Part shown: in pieces, positions 1 to 10,966 of the stretch
Layout: the number at the start of each line of letters is the position of its first letter
How positions within the stretch are numbered: the stretch's first letter is position 1
Source of the DNA: Schoenoplectus triqueter
Lineage: Eukaryota > Streptophyta > Magnoliopsida > Poales > Cyperaceae
Assembly: GCA_964058805.1 (NCBI GenBank)
Contig: CAXKVV010000586.1
Location: forward strand, 1-38,535
Length of the DNA: 38,535 nt
Direction of reading: 5' to 3'
Notes under the pieces: generated by a model
Databases searched by the model: none
What the model saw: the letters and a program-made list of their open reading frames with translations, nothing else
Told to the model about the DNA's origin: nothing
Program-made: the position numbers and the translations under genes

Positions 1-190
1 ATAAAATCGGATAATATTGGATCGGATATCTTCGGATAATGTCGGATATTGACGGATAATAGCTAAATTGATGGATATGGATAGGTAATAGCCAAACCGT
101 ATCCATATCCGTTAAAAAAAATTTGGATACAGATACGGATACAAATCAGATAATTTTTATTATTTTTCGGATCAAATCACATATAAAATC
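1..190. repeat. GGATA-rich interspersed repeat, cut by window edge
   Basis: The window opens inside a stretch dominated by short GGATAAT, CGGATAT and GGATACGG words, with partly inverted forms such as ATCCATATCC further on. This composition resembles the interior of the GGGTCGG/GGATCGG-type MITEs at 7792 and 11890. No terminus or target duplication is visible on the left because the window starts inside it, so the class is an inference. Confidence 0.35.
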
Positions 191-380
191 AGACATTTTA
201 CTATGCTAGATAGAGGCCTCCATTGGAATATCCATTGTTGGGCGAACTTAAGTTAAAATTACTCATTGCGAACTTACTTTGATTAACAGATAGAGATACA
301 CATGAATTTTGACCGAGTTAAAAGTTAAAACAACATTGGAATAGCAGCAAGTCCAAAGGCTAGTGACTATAAATTTATAA

Positions 381-763
381 TGAGAATCTCTTGATAATGA
401 TTACTTTAACAATTTTGACAATGACATTCTAAAAAAATAAAAAAAATTAAAGATAATTTTTTTTATAGATATATTTTTCAAAGGCTTTGTTATTGTTGTT
501 GTGATATTCTTAACTTTATTTTTATAGATTAATAGTGTTTTAAATTTCATATAATTTAGTTATTATTTGTTGGTCCATTGAAAACCGTTAAAATAATCAT
601 TGTAAATTATATATTTTTTGATGATCATTGTTATAATATATATCTAAATTATATGAAATATGAAAAACTTTCATCTATAGGTAATATACTTATATATTTT
701 TTATATTTTTTAGAATATCATTGTTAAGATTGTAAAAATAATCCATTGTCAAGGATCGTACCT
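381..763. mobile_element. Diverged inverted-repeat MITE (GGGATC/TTGACAATGG family)
   Basis: The left end carries TTGATAATGATTACTTTAAC followed by AATTTTGACAATGACATTCT. The right end is its approximate inverse, with AGAATATCATTGTTAAGATT, then ATAATCCATTGTCAAGGATC. Both match the ends of the better preserved copy at 4372-4745, in the same order. The interior is AT-rich and also partly self-complementary. This looks like an old copy of the same non-autonomous family. The flanks share TTTATA, a possible remnant of a target duplication. Confidence 0.5.
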
Positions 764-908
764 TTATAGTTTACATCTATCTCAAATAGAAAGATAGCTA
801 AGGAAACGCATGGATACGATGTAATATACTGTAGAGAGGGAAAACTTGGATTTTGTAATTCATGGGGGCCTAACGTAAATATGCTTGGTGGTCCATATAT
901 ATATAGGT

Positions 909-1431
909 GAGAATAGTGCTGCACATGAGTTGAGCAAAGTTGAGTCGAGCTAAAATCGAGTGAGTTGAAACTGAGCTTAATTGAAATTGAGCCGAGCTAG
1001 CTCGAATTCGAACTGAGCTCAAGGTCCATACAACCTCAATTTTAAAATTTTTATGCGTATTTTCATAAAATCATAAATAGTTAGAGTTGATATAATTAAT
1101 ATTTTATTAATTTTATAATGAAATTTTAAAAAATAATTAATATATTTAAATTATCATCATAATTATCATAATTATAATGTAAATAGATATATTTTTTTAT
1201 TTTTTAAATTATATTAATTAATTTATCTATACTTTATTGATTTTAAAACTAAAATATAATAAAATAATTAATATCGAGCTATTGACGAGTCGAACCGAGA
1301 TGAACCATTAAATACGATAACGAACTCAAACTCGAGCCAAACGGACACAAAATCAAACCAAATTTAAACCGAACCATGAAAATATTGAGCCAAACTCGGC
1401 AACGAGCCGCAATTTTGTACGCAGAGAATAG
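909..1431. mobile_element. Small DNA transposon with 8-bp target duplication (GAGCTCGAGCC-rich)
   Basis: The direct repeat GAGAATAG occurs at 909-916 and again at 1424-1431 and encloses a 507-bp element (917-1423). Both ends are rich in GAGCCGAGCTCGA-type words in opposite orientation, around a very AT-rich centre. The first bases TGCTGCACA and the inverse of the last bases TGCGTACA are related but imperfect. The 8-bp duplication fits the hAT superfamily and non-autonomous derivatives. There is no transposase coding capacity. The element resembles the one at 21007-21602 in composition. Confidence 0.6.
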
Positions 1432-1969
1432 CACAAAGGTATCCTATTGAGCTATTTATGTCAACTTTCTACAAGGGACCATTCCCATTTAAAGGCTGCA
1501 TGCAGTTCATCCCTATCTACTCCCCCCCTTCATAGTTTAGGTCTAGCATTGAACTTTTCGTTCATTGATTTCTACTACTGAAAAATAAAGAAGATAAGCA
1601 TACAATGATGTGTAGGTCCGAATGAAAATTGAATATGACTTTTCAACCAAAAAGCAAACAGTGACACCAAAGGCTATGTACTATTTTTCTAGGCGCAGTT
1701 CATGGTTGATTATCATGATCAGAGCTATCAATGACCCTTTACTCATGAATTAACTATCCCATACACTAGCCTACGGGCCTTTCATTAAAAAAAAAAAACG
1801 ATCCCATACACATATGAAGGTCGTCTTTTGAACACTTCCTAATGTATGGTACTCTGGTTTATTCAATCAATTGGGATAACATATATTAGAGTATTGACTG
1901 ACAACAATATTTTATTAGAGATTTAATTCTATTTGTCCTTTTTTTATAATCAAGAGAGATTGTAATTTT
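1432..1969. other. Intergenic, nothing recognised
   Basis: AT-rich non-coding sequence with an A-run near 1789 and no convincing ORF, RNA gene or repeat. Confidence 0.5.
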
Positions 1970-2335
1970 AGAGCCGTTTGGTGAAATAGCATATATGCAT
2001 AGTGTTATGGATAAGTTCTTTATTTTTAAAGTTTAAATAGTCAATTTAAATCATTCAGAATAATTTTTATATGAATATCTCAATGTAGACTAAATTTTTT
2101 TACTATTTTTTGAAATAATTAAAAAATCACTTGATTTAGATATTATGAGCCATTTAAAGAGGTGATTTTCTAACATTCTTAAAAAATAGTAAAAAATATA
2201 AAATTTAGTCTACATCGAGATATTCATACAAAAATCATTTTGTATGGTTCGGATCTACTATTTAAACTTTTAAAATGAAGAACCGATTCATAGTACGGGA
2301 GTGATCCATACTATGCATAGCACCATAGCCTAACT
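1970..2335. mobile_element. Fold-back MITE
   Basis: The left half runs through ATGCATAGTGTTATGGATAA, AAAGTTTAAATAGTC and ATGAATATCTCAATGTAGAC. The right half carries the inverse in order, with GTCTACATCGAGATATTCAT, CTATTTAAACTTTTAAAATG, then ATCCATACTATGCATAGCAC. The dyad centre is near 2135. The arms are about 170 bp and diverged, and no coding capacity lies between them. No clear target duplication was seen. Confidence 0.6.
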
Positions 2336-2337
2336 CT

Positions 2338-2340
<3 letters not shown>

Positions 2341-2384
<44 letters not shown>
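2341..2384. repeat. (TA)22 microsatellite
   Basis: Uninterrupted TA dinucleotide run of 44 bases directly behind the fold-back element. Confidence 0.97.
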
Positions 2385-2385
<1 letters not shown>

Positions 2386-4363
2386 CATTTTTTATGCCAT
2401 CCGGCAATATTTGGCGACATCCGTCAGCGATTTTTATTCAGTCATATTTTTTTCATTATACACAAACTGAGTCCGTGTTGTATTTTATCAGATATATTAT
2501 TTTGTTTTCTCTTGTATATATCAATTAATTTCAGTAGACTATTATGTCTTATATTTTCTATTATATTTTTCAGTAATATTTCTGAATGGTAAAACTAATG
2601 CCCCATAAATAAAAATTATATGTCGCCTTTCGTGACAAAATGATTGTTCATTACTTATGAACAAATATGTCGTTTTATTTGTTTTCTTTTTTTAATATAA
2701 TAATATTAATACATATTTTTCGTAGAGAGACTCTTTCTTTTCGAATCTCCGTAGCTCAATAGCAAACAAGCTCTCGGCACTTAGTCTAGTTTTTCATAAA
2801 TAATCGCATCAAGGTATATTAATTTGCACTTTCTTGAACAACTCCAACGCAACAATGGCTTTCCCGCTCAACTTGACTCAGAGTTCAAAACAACAACCCA
2901 TTTTTTGCTTCAAAGCCTGAAAGCGGCATGGAAGGGAAGGATGAGATGAGGGAGCCGGTGGATGCCCACAGCAGGAAAAGAAAAGGAGGATTACTGAATT
3001 TTTTTGTGGAAGTCAAAATTAATGAAAAGAAATGACATACACATATATTGATTGCACTACTAAACCATCATAAACATGCAGCATACTTGCGTACTATACA
3101 GCATGTGGTGTCAAATTTTGGGGATGGAAAGTACACGCACCTTTTATAGGTCATCTTGTTTGAGTCACAACTCAGAGGCTGCTCCTACAACAACTCTTTT
3201 CTATGATACCCAATTGGCTTGTCAAGGAAACCAAATTCGACAATTTGACATCACCGGCCCCCATTAAATTAAGTTCTTTTCAGGGTTTGACGTATACAAC
3301 AGTTCTCATAAGATATCAGAGCATGCCAACATGGTGTCAATGGGTCCATGCCATTAACAGTTCAACTCCTTTTTAATTTTAAATAAAAGATCTTAATTAA
3401 GCATTCTTAATTAGATTAAGTTCAAATACAAATTAAATAATGGCGTCTCCTATTCCGCTGTTTAGTGGAGAACACAAGAAAGAAAAGAAACATCATTACT
3501 CGTAGCCTAATTAAAACAATTAAAGATTAACATTAATTACAAACTACTATTTGTCGATCCCCGGCAAGGTTCCTACACGTATCAAATCTCTATCTGTTAA
3601 CTCTCATTTAACTCATAATCTAGCTGTTTAAATATACCAAATAAATAGAGATTATTGTTCAGCTTATTTTAACTGTTTATATGCACAACTTGGTGACCCA
3701 TTTGAATCCATCACTGAATATTTAATTATTTGTCCTTTTTGCATGTATGTGTCTATGTGTATGTATATCGCTCTTCGGTTGATTAATTTAACATATATAT
3801 AACAAACAGAAACAGAAAGGAAAATAAGATTATTTTTCAAAAAAAAAACAAGTATATATGTTTTATTGCCACCATAAAACAATTATATATTTGCAAAAAT
3901 AATGTACTGTTGTTAACAATCAATTCTTTTGTTACTGCATATTACACCCTAGCCATCATTAATTTATTTTTGTTGACGGTTACTTTCCTTTTGGTAACTA
4001 TTTAAAAAAATTAAAAATATGTATCTCTATCGATCTTTACAAATTACAATTTATATTTCTCTCCACCATTAATATTTTAAAATATTAATGTTCGAATGAT
4101 GCCATAAATATTAATGGAGTTCTTCAAAATAGTACTTAATAAAAATAAAATTCATAAAACAAACATTTAATTTAAGAGAACTCATATATTCAAACAAAAA
4201 CCAGTAACTTCAGGCTTTTTATTGAATCAAGAAAAAACATTTGTTACACTACTCAAGCTATTGCCACAATAAATACGGCAATAAACTTAATTTCTCGCAT
4301 CTTGAAACGCATATTAGTGTATTTTTAACAATACAAAGCTGCATATTTTACCTATGCACCCTT
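2385..4363. other. Intergenic, no gene recognised
   Basis: About 2 kb of AT-rich sequence. A less AT-rich patch at about 2740-3270 contains a 63-codon ORF (3076-3267) with no recognisable motif, which I do not accept as a gene. No transposon ends were identified. Confidence 0.5.
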
Positions 4364-4753
4364 TCATGTAAGGGAAGGGATCCCTTGACGTGGGTTTATC
4401 TTGACAATTTTGATAATGTATTTTCAAATAAATACAAAAAAACTTATATATATATATTTCTCTACTTATAGATTGACGGGTGATTCAAATTTTATATAAT
4501 TTTATTATTATTTGATAGCTCACTAAAGTCCATCAAAATGTTATGCAATTTGTAACGGTTCTAATTTAATGGTCTTTGATGGACTATCAAACGATAATAA
4601 AATTGTATAAAATTTAAATCACCATCTCAATCTATAAGTAGAGAACATATCTATAAGTTTTGTTTTTTCTATTTATAAGATTTTTATATTTATATGAAAA
4701 TCCATTGTCAAAATAACCATTGTAAATGTAATAGATCCCTTCCCATCATGTAA
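4364..4753. mobile_element. Inverted-repeat MITE with 8-bp target duplication, best copy of its family
   Basis: TCATGTAA at 4364-4371 is repeated at 4746-4753. It brackets a 374-bp element (4372-4745) that starts GGGAAGGGATC and ends GATCCCTTCCCA. The two halves are inverse copies almost to the centre: TCTCTACTTATAGATTGA and TTATTTGATAG on the left, CTATCAAACGATAATAAAAT and TCAATCTATAAGTAGAGA on the right. There is no coding capacity. The 8-bp duplication fits a hAT- or Mutator-mobilised MITE. Related copies or pieces occur at 381, 17514, 17688, 28140 and 38409. Confidence 0.75.
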
Positions 4754-5716
4754 ATGCAATAGTTCTCTTGATCTTCCAAACTTTGTTTTCCGAATTTCTT
4801 AAAATTTTACATCCGACTATTGCTCACTGCATACTCTTGCGCGCATTAGTTCATCACAATAGATTATTGAACCAATATGTAAACATGATATTCTTGTTTT
4901 TAAAAAATGACGAAAAAAAGTAGGGGTTATTTCAGATAAAATTAAAGGACTGGATAAGCATATGATATTTCTAATACTAAAGGAAATGAATGATCTAAAT
5001 AGAAAAAATGAAGCATTCTATACAGAGAACGGAAGAAGGCTCCAATATTGATCGAGGCTCAAATTTTGAAATAAGAATTGTTCTATAAGGAAATGAAAAC
5101 AAAGGAATACAAAAAGAACTATTAAAACACTTCTATAATATTATATCTTTTAAAGTATTAAATAGTTGAACTTAAATACTGTTAAATTACGCACTTGTAA
5201 GGGTGCACAGGATGTGAATTGATTGCATAAACATATAAGAACGGCTAATGGTTCTAATTTGTTTGTAATTAAATAATGCACCTTTCATGTGAACACTTAG
5301 AATAATCCCGTAAATCTCTGGTAGGCTCATTATAAGTATAATATTCACATTTAATTCAGTAGACGCTGAGAAGTGGTCCTTTTCTTTACCGTTTTCCCAT
5401 AAAAATCCAGGATTTTCGTACAGCATATATAATTAACTCAATTAAAGAATAAATATGCATAAAATGCTCGATTATATACCCTTCTAGCTTGAATTTGTTT
5501 CACATTTGTATACAAAAAAAGGACACATAAAGAAAAGAAAAAAAGCAAGCCCCCAATTAATAACACACGGAAGCAAACAACAAATGATCATATAATAATA
5601 TGTTTCACATGCACAGAACTGTATTTTACAACAAAGTACCTCGGATGCATTTTATTTCTTCTCTTTACCAGAATGAGTCTTCCAGCCAACTTCAATCGTC
5701 GTCCTTTGATTTTCAT
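4754..5716. other. Intergenic, 3' side of the TCP gene
   Basis: AT-rich sequence between the MITE and the TCP 3' end. A 79-codon minus-strand ORF (5187-5426) has no family resemblance and is judged spurious. Confidence 0.5.
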
Positions 5717-5722
5717 TTTATT
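5717..5722 (-). terminator. Candidate poly(A) signal of the TCP gene
   Basis: AATAAA on the minus strand, 46 bases beyond the TAA stop (5768-5770). Other AT-rich signals follow, so the true cleavage site is unknown. Confidence 0.4.
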
Positions 5723-5767
5723 TATGATACTTCTTCAAAGGATGATTTGCTCTCTGGCATTGGCACA

Positions 5768-6562
5768 TTACTGTTGTGTATTTTCATTCCTGTGTTCTGG
5801 ATTTCCGTCTGAACCTGACAAACCCGACATGGTTAGATAACTACTATAATGCTTCCCATCAAAATTTGTACCAAAGAAGGAGATTGGATTGAAATTAGTC
5901 TCCAGTACATTAGATGAACGGTTCCCTGGATAGGCATACGAATTACTTGATGATTCGGAGATATTGTATGGAAATTGTGAGCTTCCATTATTTGGGAAAC
6001 AAAAATTTTGAGGTTCCTCGCCATTCATTCTACTACTACTTGCTTGATCCCCACTTGCATTGGATTGAATCCTTGGGTAAACATCTGAATTCCAGCTTGA
6101 TGTGTTTTCAACAAAGTTATGCTTTACATCAGGCGCTGCATTTACCATGTGAGATTGTAGATCTCTTTCTGGAGTCCTAGTGCTATCAGTAATAGCAATA
6201 CTCCAAGGATTAACCAAGTGTGGCATCGGAAACAAATTCTCTGGTGGAATTTGAAGTGGTGGGAGCTTATCAATCTCATGTTGTGCTGCATTTATAAGCC
6301 AATCAACCACCTTGCTCGGTTGGTTAAACCCTAGTTTGTCTTGGAGATCATACAACTGAATGGCGGTTTGTACTGAAAGCCGAACCCGTCTGTCTCTCAA
6401 GCCTCTCACAGTCGTGACCTTGCTATGACGGTCTTTTCCTCCAAATGCGCGTGAAACCCGTACAATTCTAGGGTTTTTCAGACTAGACCATGTCGATGGA
6501 TAGATTTCCTGTTGTCTCCTGTTGCCTTTGCTGATGACTTCTTCAGTTGGGTTGTTTATCAT
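5768..6562 (-). CDS. TCP-domain transcription factor, TCP5/TCP13/TCP17 (CIN) clade
   Basis: The product is a 264-residue nuclear DNA-binding protein in one uninterrupted coding exon. The TCP domain (non-canonical bHLH) spans residues 40-100. The basic region is [20 protein letters not shown] (43-62), helix I is around [16 protein letters not shown], the loop is NQPSK, and helix II is around [19 protein letters not shown]. The preceding [12 protein letters not shown] (31-42) and the following LPPL segment are hallmarks of the TCP5/13/17 group of class II factors. That group promotes cell differentiation and restrains growth in leaves and petals. The C-terminal 140 residues are Ser/Asn-rich and probably disordered. 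No miR319 target site is expected in this clade and I saw none. At 264 residues it is nearer the size of Arabidopsis TCP17 than of TCP5 or TCP13. The clade call is firm; the exact orthologue is not decided. Confidence 0.95.
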   Translation of the reverse strand: MINNPTEEVISKGNRRQQEIYPSTWSSLKNPRIVRVSRAFGGKDRHSKVTTVRGLRDRRVRLSVQTAIQLYDLQDKLGFNQPSKVVDWLINAAQHEIDKLPPLQIPPENLFPMPHLVNPWSIAITDSTRTPERDLQSHMVNAAPDVKHNFVENTSSWNSDVYPRIQSNASGDQASSSRMNGEEPQNFCFPNNGSSQFPYNISESSSNSYAYPGNRSSNVLETNFNPISFFGTNFDGKHYSSYLTMSGLSGSDGNPEHRNENTQQ

Positions 6563-6563
6563 C

Positions 6564-6884
6564 TTATTGCCTCGTCAATTGGCCTAGAATATTGAAATTC
6601 AGAAGTTAATAAGAACTGCTCTTTTCCAATGGTAGTTTGTATAACAAAATAAGTAATCAGTAATAGTTTCTTGAATCCTGTTAATTTCTTAAGAAGGTGT
6701 CTATATATATCAATAACTCTAAAAAAATAATATATGTTCGTTTTTAACTTTTTATTTTATAAATATAAAATATATGCTTATTGAACATTAATTCATGTTA
6801 CTATATGTCAATATACATACCAGATATCGATTGAGAAGACGTACCGAAAATTCCGCTCCTATAATTATTCCAAAATGAGACCAT
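6564..6884 (-). other. Candidate upstream ORF in the TCP leader
   Basis: The first ATG downstream of the CT tract on the minus strand is at 6884-6882. If the leader intron (6820-6584) is removed, it opens a 27-codon frame beginning MVSFWNNYRSG. That frame ends at TAA 6566-6564, one base before the main ATG at 6562. Without splicing it stops inside the intron. Either way it would reduce main-frame initiation. Its translation is unproven. Confidence 0.3.
6584..6820 (-). other. Probable intron in the TCP 5' leader
   Basis: On the minus strand CTG|GTATGT (donor GT at 6820-6819) is followed 237 bases later by ATTCTAG|GCC (acceptor AG at 6585-6584). This leaves 21 leader bases before the ATG. The interior is T/A-rich as expected of a plant intron. 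The sites are inferred from sequence only; no transcript evidence is available. Confidence 0.45.
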
Positions 6885-7004
6885 TCAATATATAGAGGAA
6901 AATCAAAACCAATATATGGATTCAATGAGCTATTCTAGATAGGGAAAGATGCAGGTGCTTTTGTGTGTGTGTGGAGCTGTGGTGTGGTGTTGAATACCAG
7001 AGAT

Positions 7005-7008
<4 letters not shown>

Positions 7009-7038
<30 letters not shown>
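7009..7038 (-). repeat. (CT)15 tract in the TCP leader/proximal promoter
   Basis: Fifteen GA units on the plus strand read as CT on the gene strand, about 450 bases upstream of the ATG. CT-rich tracts near the start site are common in plant genes and often fall in the 5' leader. No clear TATA box was located just upstream. Confidence 0.9.
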
Positions 7039-7040
<2 letters not shown>

Positions 7041-7783
7041 CGTCAAAGACAACTAAAGGATTTAACTCATATGAGCAAATGTTAAAATATTAATATGTGA
7101 GAGATTCAAATGAAAAAAAAAAAAGAATTTACAACAAAGAAATCTCAAGCAATATTTTGTATAGTTTTCAAAAGTAAAGGCAAGGCTCCAAAGAAGCAAA
7201 TTCCAAAGGAAAAAAGAAAGTTAAGATCTCCAGTACCAATAAGAATAACCACACTTACCGTGCTTTTAAATTTCTAATTAAATTTTCTTCTCCAGTGAAC
7301 TGATCAAATGAGGCATGAGAGGGATCTACTACATGGCTCTCTGGAAATCAGCTTCAACATCTTAAAACTTTTTCTTTTCTCCCAGAGATTTGAATGGATT
7401 TGCAGCTTTTTTCATGGAGAGCTTCCAATGGAAATTTAAAAGGGATACCAGATTTGCAGAAACCCTAGAAAAGGAAAAGGCACCACCCATTAGGCCATCA
7501 GTGACTCGTTTGTGGTAGTGTATGCTTATTCCCACCCAATTGTGTGCTAGTTGTCAATTATATCTCACTTTAATTAATTACATCTCTATCATAGGGTTAA
7601 TTTGTGCTCAACCTACAATAGATTTTTTTTTCCAATTAAGTATCATATATACTTTTAAAGTGTATTCTCTCTAATTAAGAATCATATATACTTTCAAAAT
7701 ATATTCTCTCCAATTAAGGTATACTTACAAATTAATAGTTAAAACTGAAAATGTTATTGTATTAGTTTCATTGTCTGCATCTA
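7041..7783 (-). promoter_or_regulatory. Upstream region of the TCP gene
   Basis: No gene is seen here. The stretch holds two and a half tandem copies of a 39-bp unit (7632-7670, 7671-7709, then a partial copy) that begins CCAATTAAG and contains ATCATATATACTTT. Specific promoter elements could not be assigned. Confidence 0.35.
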
Positions 7784-8257
7784 GAGGTGTCAATGGGTCG
7801 GATCGGTTCGGATTCGGGTCGAGTCATATTATTTTATTATCATTTTTGTTCTGATATGAACCCGATCTGATTAAATTCAGAACAAAAAATTTTGATCTAT
7901 ACCTGACCCGACGGGTCACGTGTCGATCTGACCCGACCCGTGTAAAATAATTAAATATTTATTAATTATTTTTATATAATTTTAAGCAATAAAATATTAA
8001 TTAATTTATATTTAATCTTAATTAGTGTATAATTAGTGTACATTTAAGATTTAATTAGTACTAAATCACAAAATTACTTCAAAAAATATAATTAATCGGG
8101 TCGGGTCGGATCGGGTTGTCCCGAACCCGACTCGACCCGATTCGGATTAAAAAAATCAAACCCATGCCCGACTCATTTATTTTCGAATCATGTCGAGTTG
8201 GATCAGATCGGATTAACCCATCGGATCAGGTAAAAAATTGGCACCCCTATCTGCATC
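7784..8257. mobile_element. hAT-type MITE with perfect 8-bp target duplication
   Basis: TCTGCATC at 7784-7791 recurs at 8250-8257. The 458-bp element (7792-8249) starts TAGAGGTGTCAATGGGTCGG and ends AATTGGCACCCCTA, whose inverse is TAGGGGTGCCAATT. The terminal inverted repeats are therefore about 14 bp with three mismatches. TAGRGGTG ends with 8-bp duplications are characteristic of hAT elements. The subterminal parts are packed with GGGTCGG/CCCGACCC words and the middle is AT-rich. The 81-codon ORF inside it is incidental. It is non-autonomous. Confidence 0.85.
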
Positions 8258-8794
8258 TCATCGCAAATTCGCGATGGTATTTATATTTTGTTTCAAAAAT
8301 CTTTAACATTAATTGTAGATATAACTACGCGGAATATATATGTTGTATATATGCTAGTTGAGATACTTGTAAATTCACATTGTATTGGCATATGTTATGT
8401 CTGCGTAGAGTGAGAAGTATGCTCATGTGCTTTTGTAAATTAATCATGCACAAACGTTGTGTACTTCACGTTTATATCTGTTTTAAAATTCAAAAAACTA
8501 TCTAAACCATTAGAGTGATCTCTTTAACGAATTCTTTTTTTGACCAAAAATTATATTTTTTTTTAAGATTCTTTTACTAATTATCTAGAGAGGAAAAAAA
8601 TTACGTTTTCTAAATCATATCCAAGAGTAATAATTTTCTACCCCTTCATTGAATAGAAAATCTCCAAATTAAGAAATATAAAATTTGTCCATCAGAGAGA
8701 TTTTAATATAAAGATCATATTTAACAGTTTGATCATCTGCTTGAATTTCAAAATACAAGATATGAGTGTGAACTGTGAAGTAAAGAGGCCTCCA
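8258..8794. other. Intergenic, nothing recognised
   Basis: AT-rich sequence without a convincing ORF, repeat or RNA gene. Confidence 0.5.
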
Positions 8795-9126
8795 GTGAGC
8801 TTAATTAACGCAAAAAATATATATTAAATTCTATTCAAATTTTAATTTATATTTCTCAATGTATAATTTTTTATATCAAAATCTCTAAAATATTTTTACT
8901 TTTTGAGTTTTTTAAGTATTTGTTTTGATTTTTTAAGAGTAGTAACTTTATAATAAAAAATAATTATTTTATTGGTACTTTAGAGTCATCTTAAAAATCT
9001 AAAATAAATATTTAAAAAGTTTAATAAATAAAAATATATATCCAATAAGGTTTTAATATAAAATATTTATTGAGCTGTAAAATTAAAATTTAAAGATAAT
9101 TTAATATATTTTTTAGTTAAACTCAC
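8795..9126. mobile_element. Fold-back MITE, very AT-rich
   Basis: The left end GTGAGCTTAATTAACGCAAA and the right end TTTTTTAGTTAAACTCAC are inverse copies. The inner parts also pair, with AATATATATTAAATT on the left against AATTTAATATATT on the right and CTCAAT against ATTGAG. The arms are about 150 bp and diverged. There is no coding capacity and no clear target duplication. Confidence 0.5.
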
Positions 9127-10689
9127 TATAGATTACATATCACAAGGATTTGAGGACTTTGTATAGTACAATTACAAGCATGTTGTAAGTTGTATTTGTC
9201 ATTAATTTTTGCATAGCTCTCAATAACATATCTGGTTTAATCAAAACAATGTCATAATGAAGGTCCCTTCTCTTAATTTGTTTAAGCAAATTAATAACGA
9301 TATGCACATTTTTTGTATTATCGAAATTATTTTTACCTGTTTAAAAAATATCAAATTTATCCAACTAACCTGTAGCTAATGAGTTATGGCCCATTAATTT
9401 GCAATAATTGTTTTTTAATGATCTAGTGCTTGCTTCTCAATATAAATAGTATAGTCTTTATATATCACGAACTTTTTAAACTCAATTTCAATATGAGGAT
9501 CAAAATCTTTCAAACTCAATAATTTGAATATATATGTGCAAATATCATATTTCGTACATGCAACTTTTCACTCAGAAAACAATGTATAAATGGTCTCATA
9601 TAATGATCTTATAATAATTTCACAATATAAATTGTTTTTCTCTCATTAGTCGTTAATCTTGATGAACTTTTACAAGGAAGAGATATTCCGCTAGTGAATA
9701 TATGTAAGAGAGATTAATATGTTTTATTGTGAATTAATATATTTTGAAACAAAATGTCAAAATAAAATAACACGGCGTAATTCCTTCGAGCAAACTAAAA
9801 GGATACAACAAAAGCTTTTAGGTAATTAAAGATACAAACAAGTGATCTGCTACATTTATACTATACTCTGCTCCTTAATTAGAAATTATATGTACTGGAC
9901 TACAAATGCAAGGTTGTCATAGATTAATGAATTAGTACATGCTATGAAAATGATAAAACTTCTAGGCTGGGGACCACTCTAAAAACTCTTTAGTGATCCA
10001 CTAATAGACTTGGACCACGCCTATACATGCTAGATTTAGAAATACGCTTCTACTTCAATTTAGATAAATAAGCAGCTAATTAATTAAGTCATGAGTTGGA
10101 CTTGTATACACTAAAGCGACCGTTACGAAAGCAACTCCAACTATTTTAGTAGTAAATTAATCTGTAGAAAATGTCAGCTATTATAAAAAAAAATTACAAA
10201 AACGAGCAGAAAAAATAAATAGTTTGTTGTTATTGTTATTGGTTCTTTTAGTAAAGGTGGAGTCTAAGCTACTCAAGTTTTAACGTTTATAAAAGATCTT
10301 CGAATCGATTTTCAAATGTGCAATTTTCTACACATAAAGCATTATCGTTGTCACTAAATTCAAAACTGCTTCTCATTGTTATTTGTTATTGTTATGGTCG
10401 CGTATATGTTTTTATTAACTCGTGTTCCTCCTATGTGATCAAGAAGATTAAGGGAGAGAGAAATTTCATAAAAATATGTAGATTATCGGTGTTCTGATCC
10501 TAAATGGCACTAAAATTATATATTACATGATGACCAATCATGATGATGGGCTTTCACTTTTCAATTTTTACGTTTTTCAACGGACCAATTTTGTATCCAC
10601 TTTTACCGTCTAATTATATACAATTTTCCTCAATAAATATCTCATTAATTCACATATGGATCGAGAATAAATATCAGGAACGGATCAAG
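9127..10689. other. Intergenic, no gene recognised
   Basis: About 1.5 kb of AT-rich sequence. No ORF with family resemblance, RNA gene or clean transposon end was found. Confidence 0.5.
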
Positions 10690-10966
10690 ATTTTTTTGTC
10701 CCGTCATGGGGTCGAGACAGTATGGATTGACCCGATTCATTAATTATATATTTTTATTAAATTTATAATTTAACACTAATTAAATCTTATATATACTAAA
10801 ATACTTAATTATCTAAAATTATATAAAAATATTTAATGAATACTTAATTATTTTATTATGATCGGATCGGATCGACTCATAATCCATTCAGTTCGTAATT
10901 TTAAATGGATCAGATTGAATTGAATTAAAAATAATAATAAAATATAATCACCCATTTACACCCCTA
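10690..10966. mobile_element. Truncated hAT-type MITE
   Basis: The right end reads CCCATTTACACCCCTA, whose inverse TAGGGGTGTAAATGGG is a hAT-like terminus like those at 7792 and 12480. Inward of it lie GATCGGATCGGATCGACTC words and an AT-rich middle, and CCCGTCATGGGGTCGAG marks the left part. No matching left terminus or copy of the right flank TTCAAAGC was found, so the left side is lost or too diverged. Confidence 0.5.

Noticed and set aside
5768..6562. miR319 target site in the TCP gene
   Set aside because: miR319 targets a different CIN subgroup (TCP2/3/4/10/24 type). I saw no such site here, and the protein belongs to the TCP5/13/17 group.
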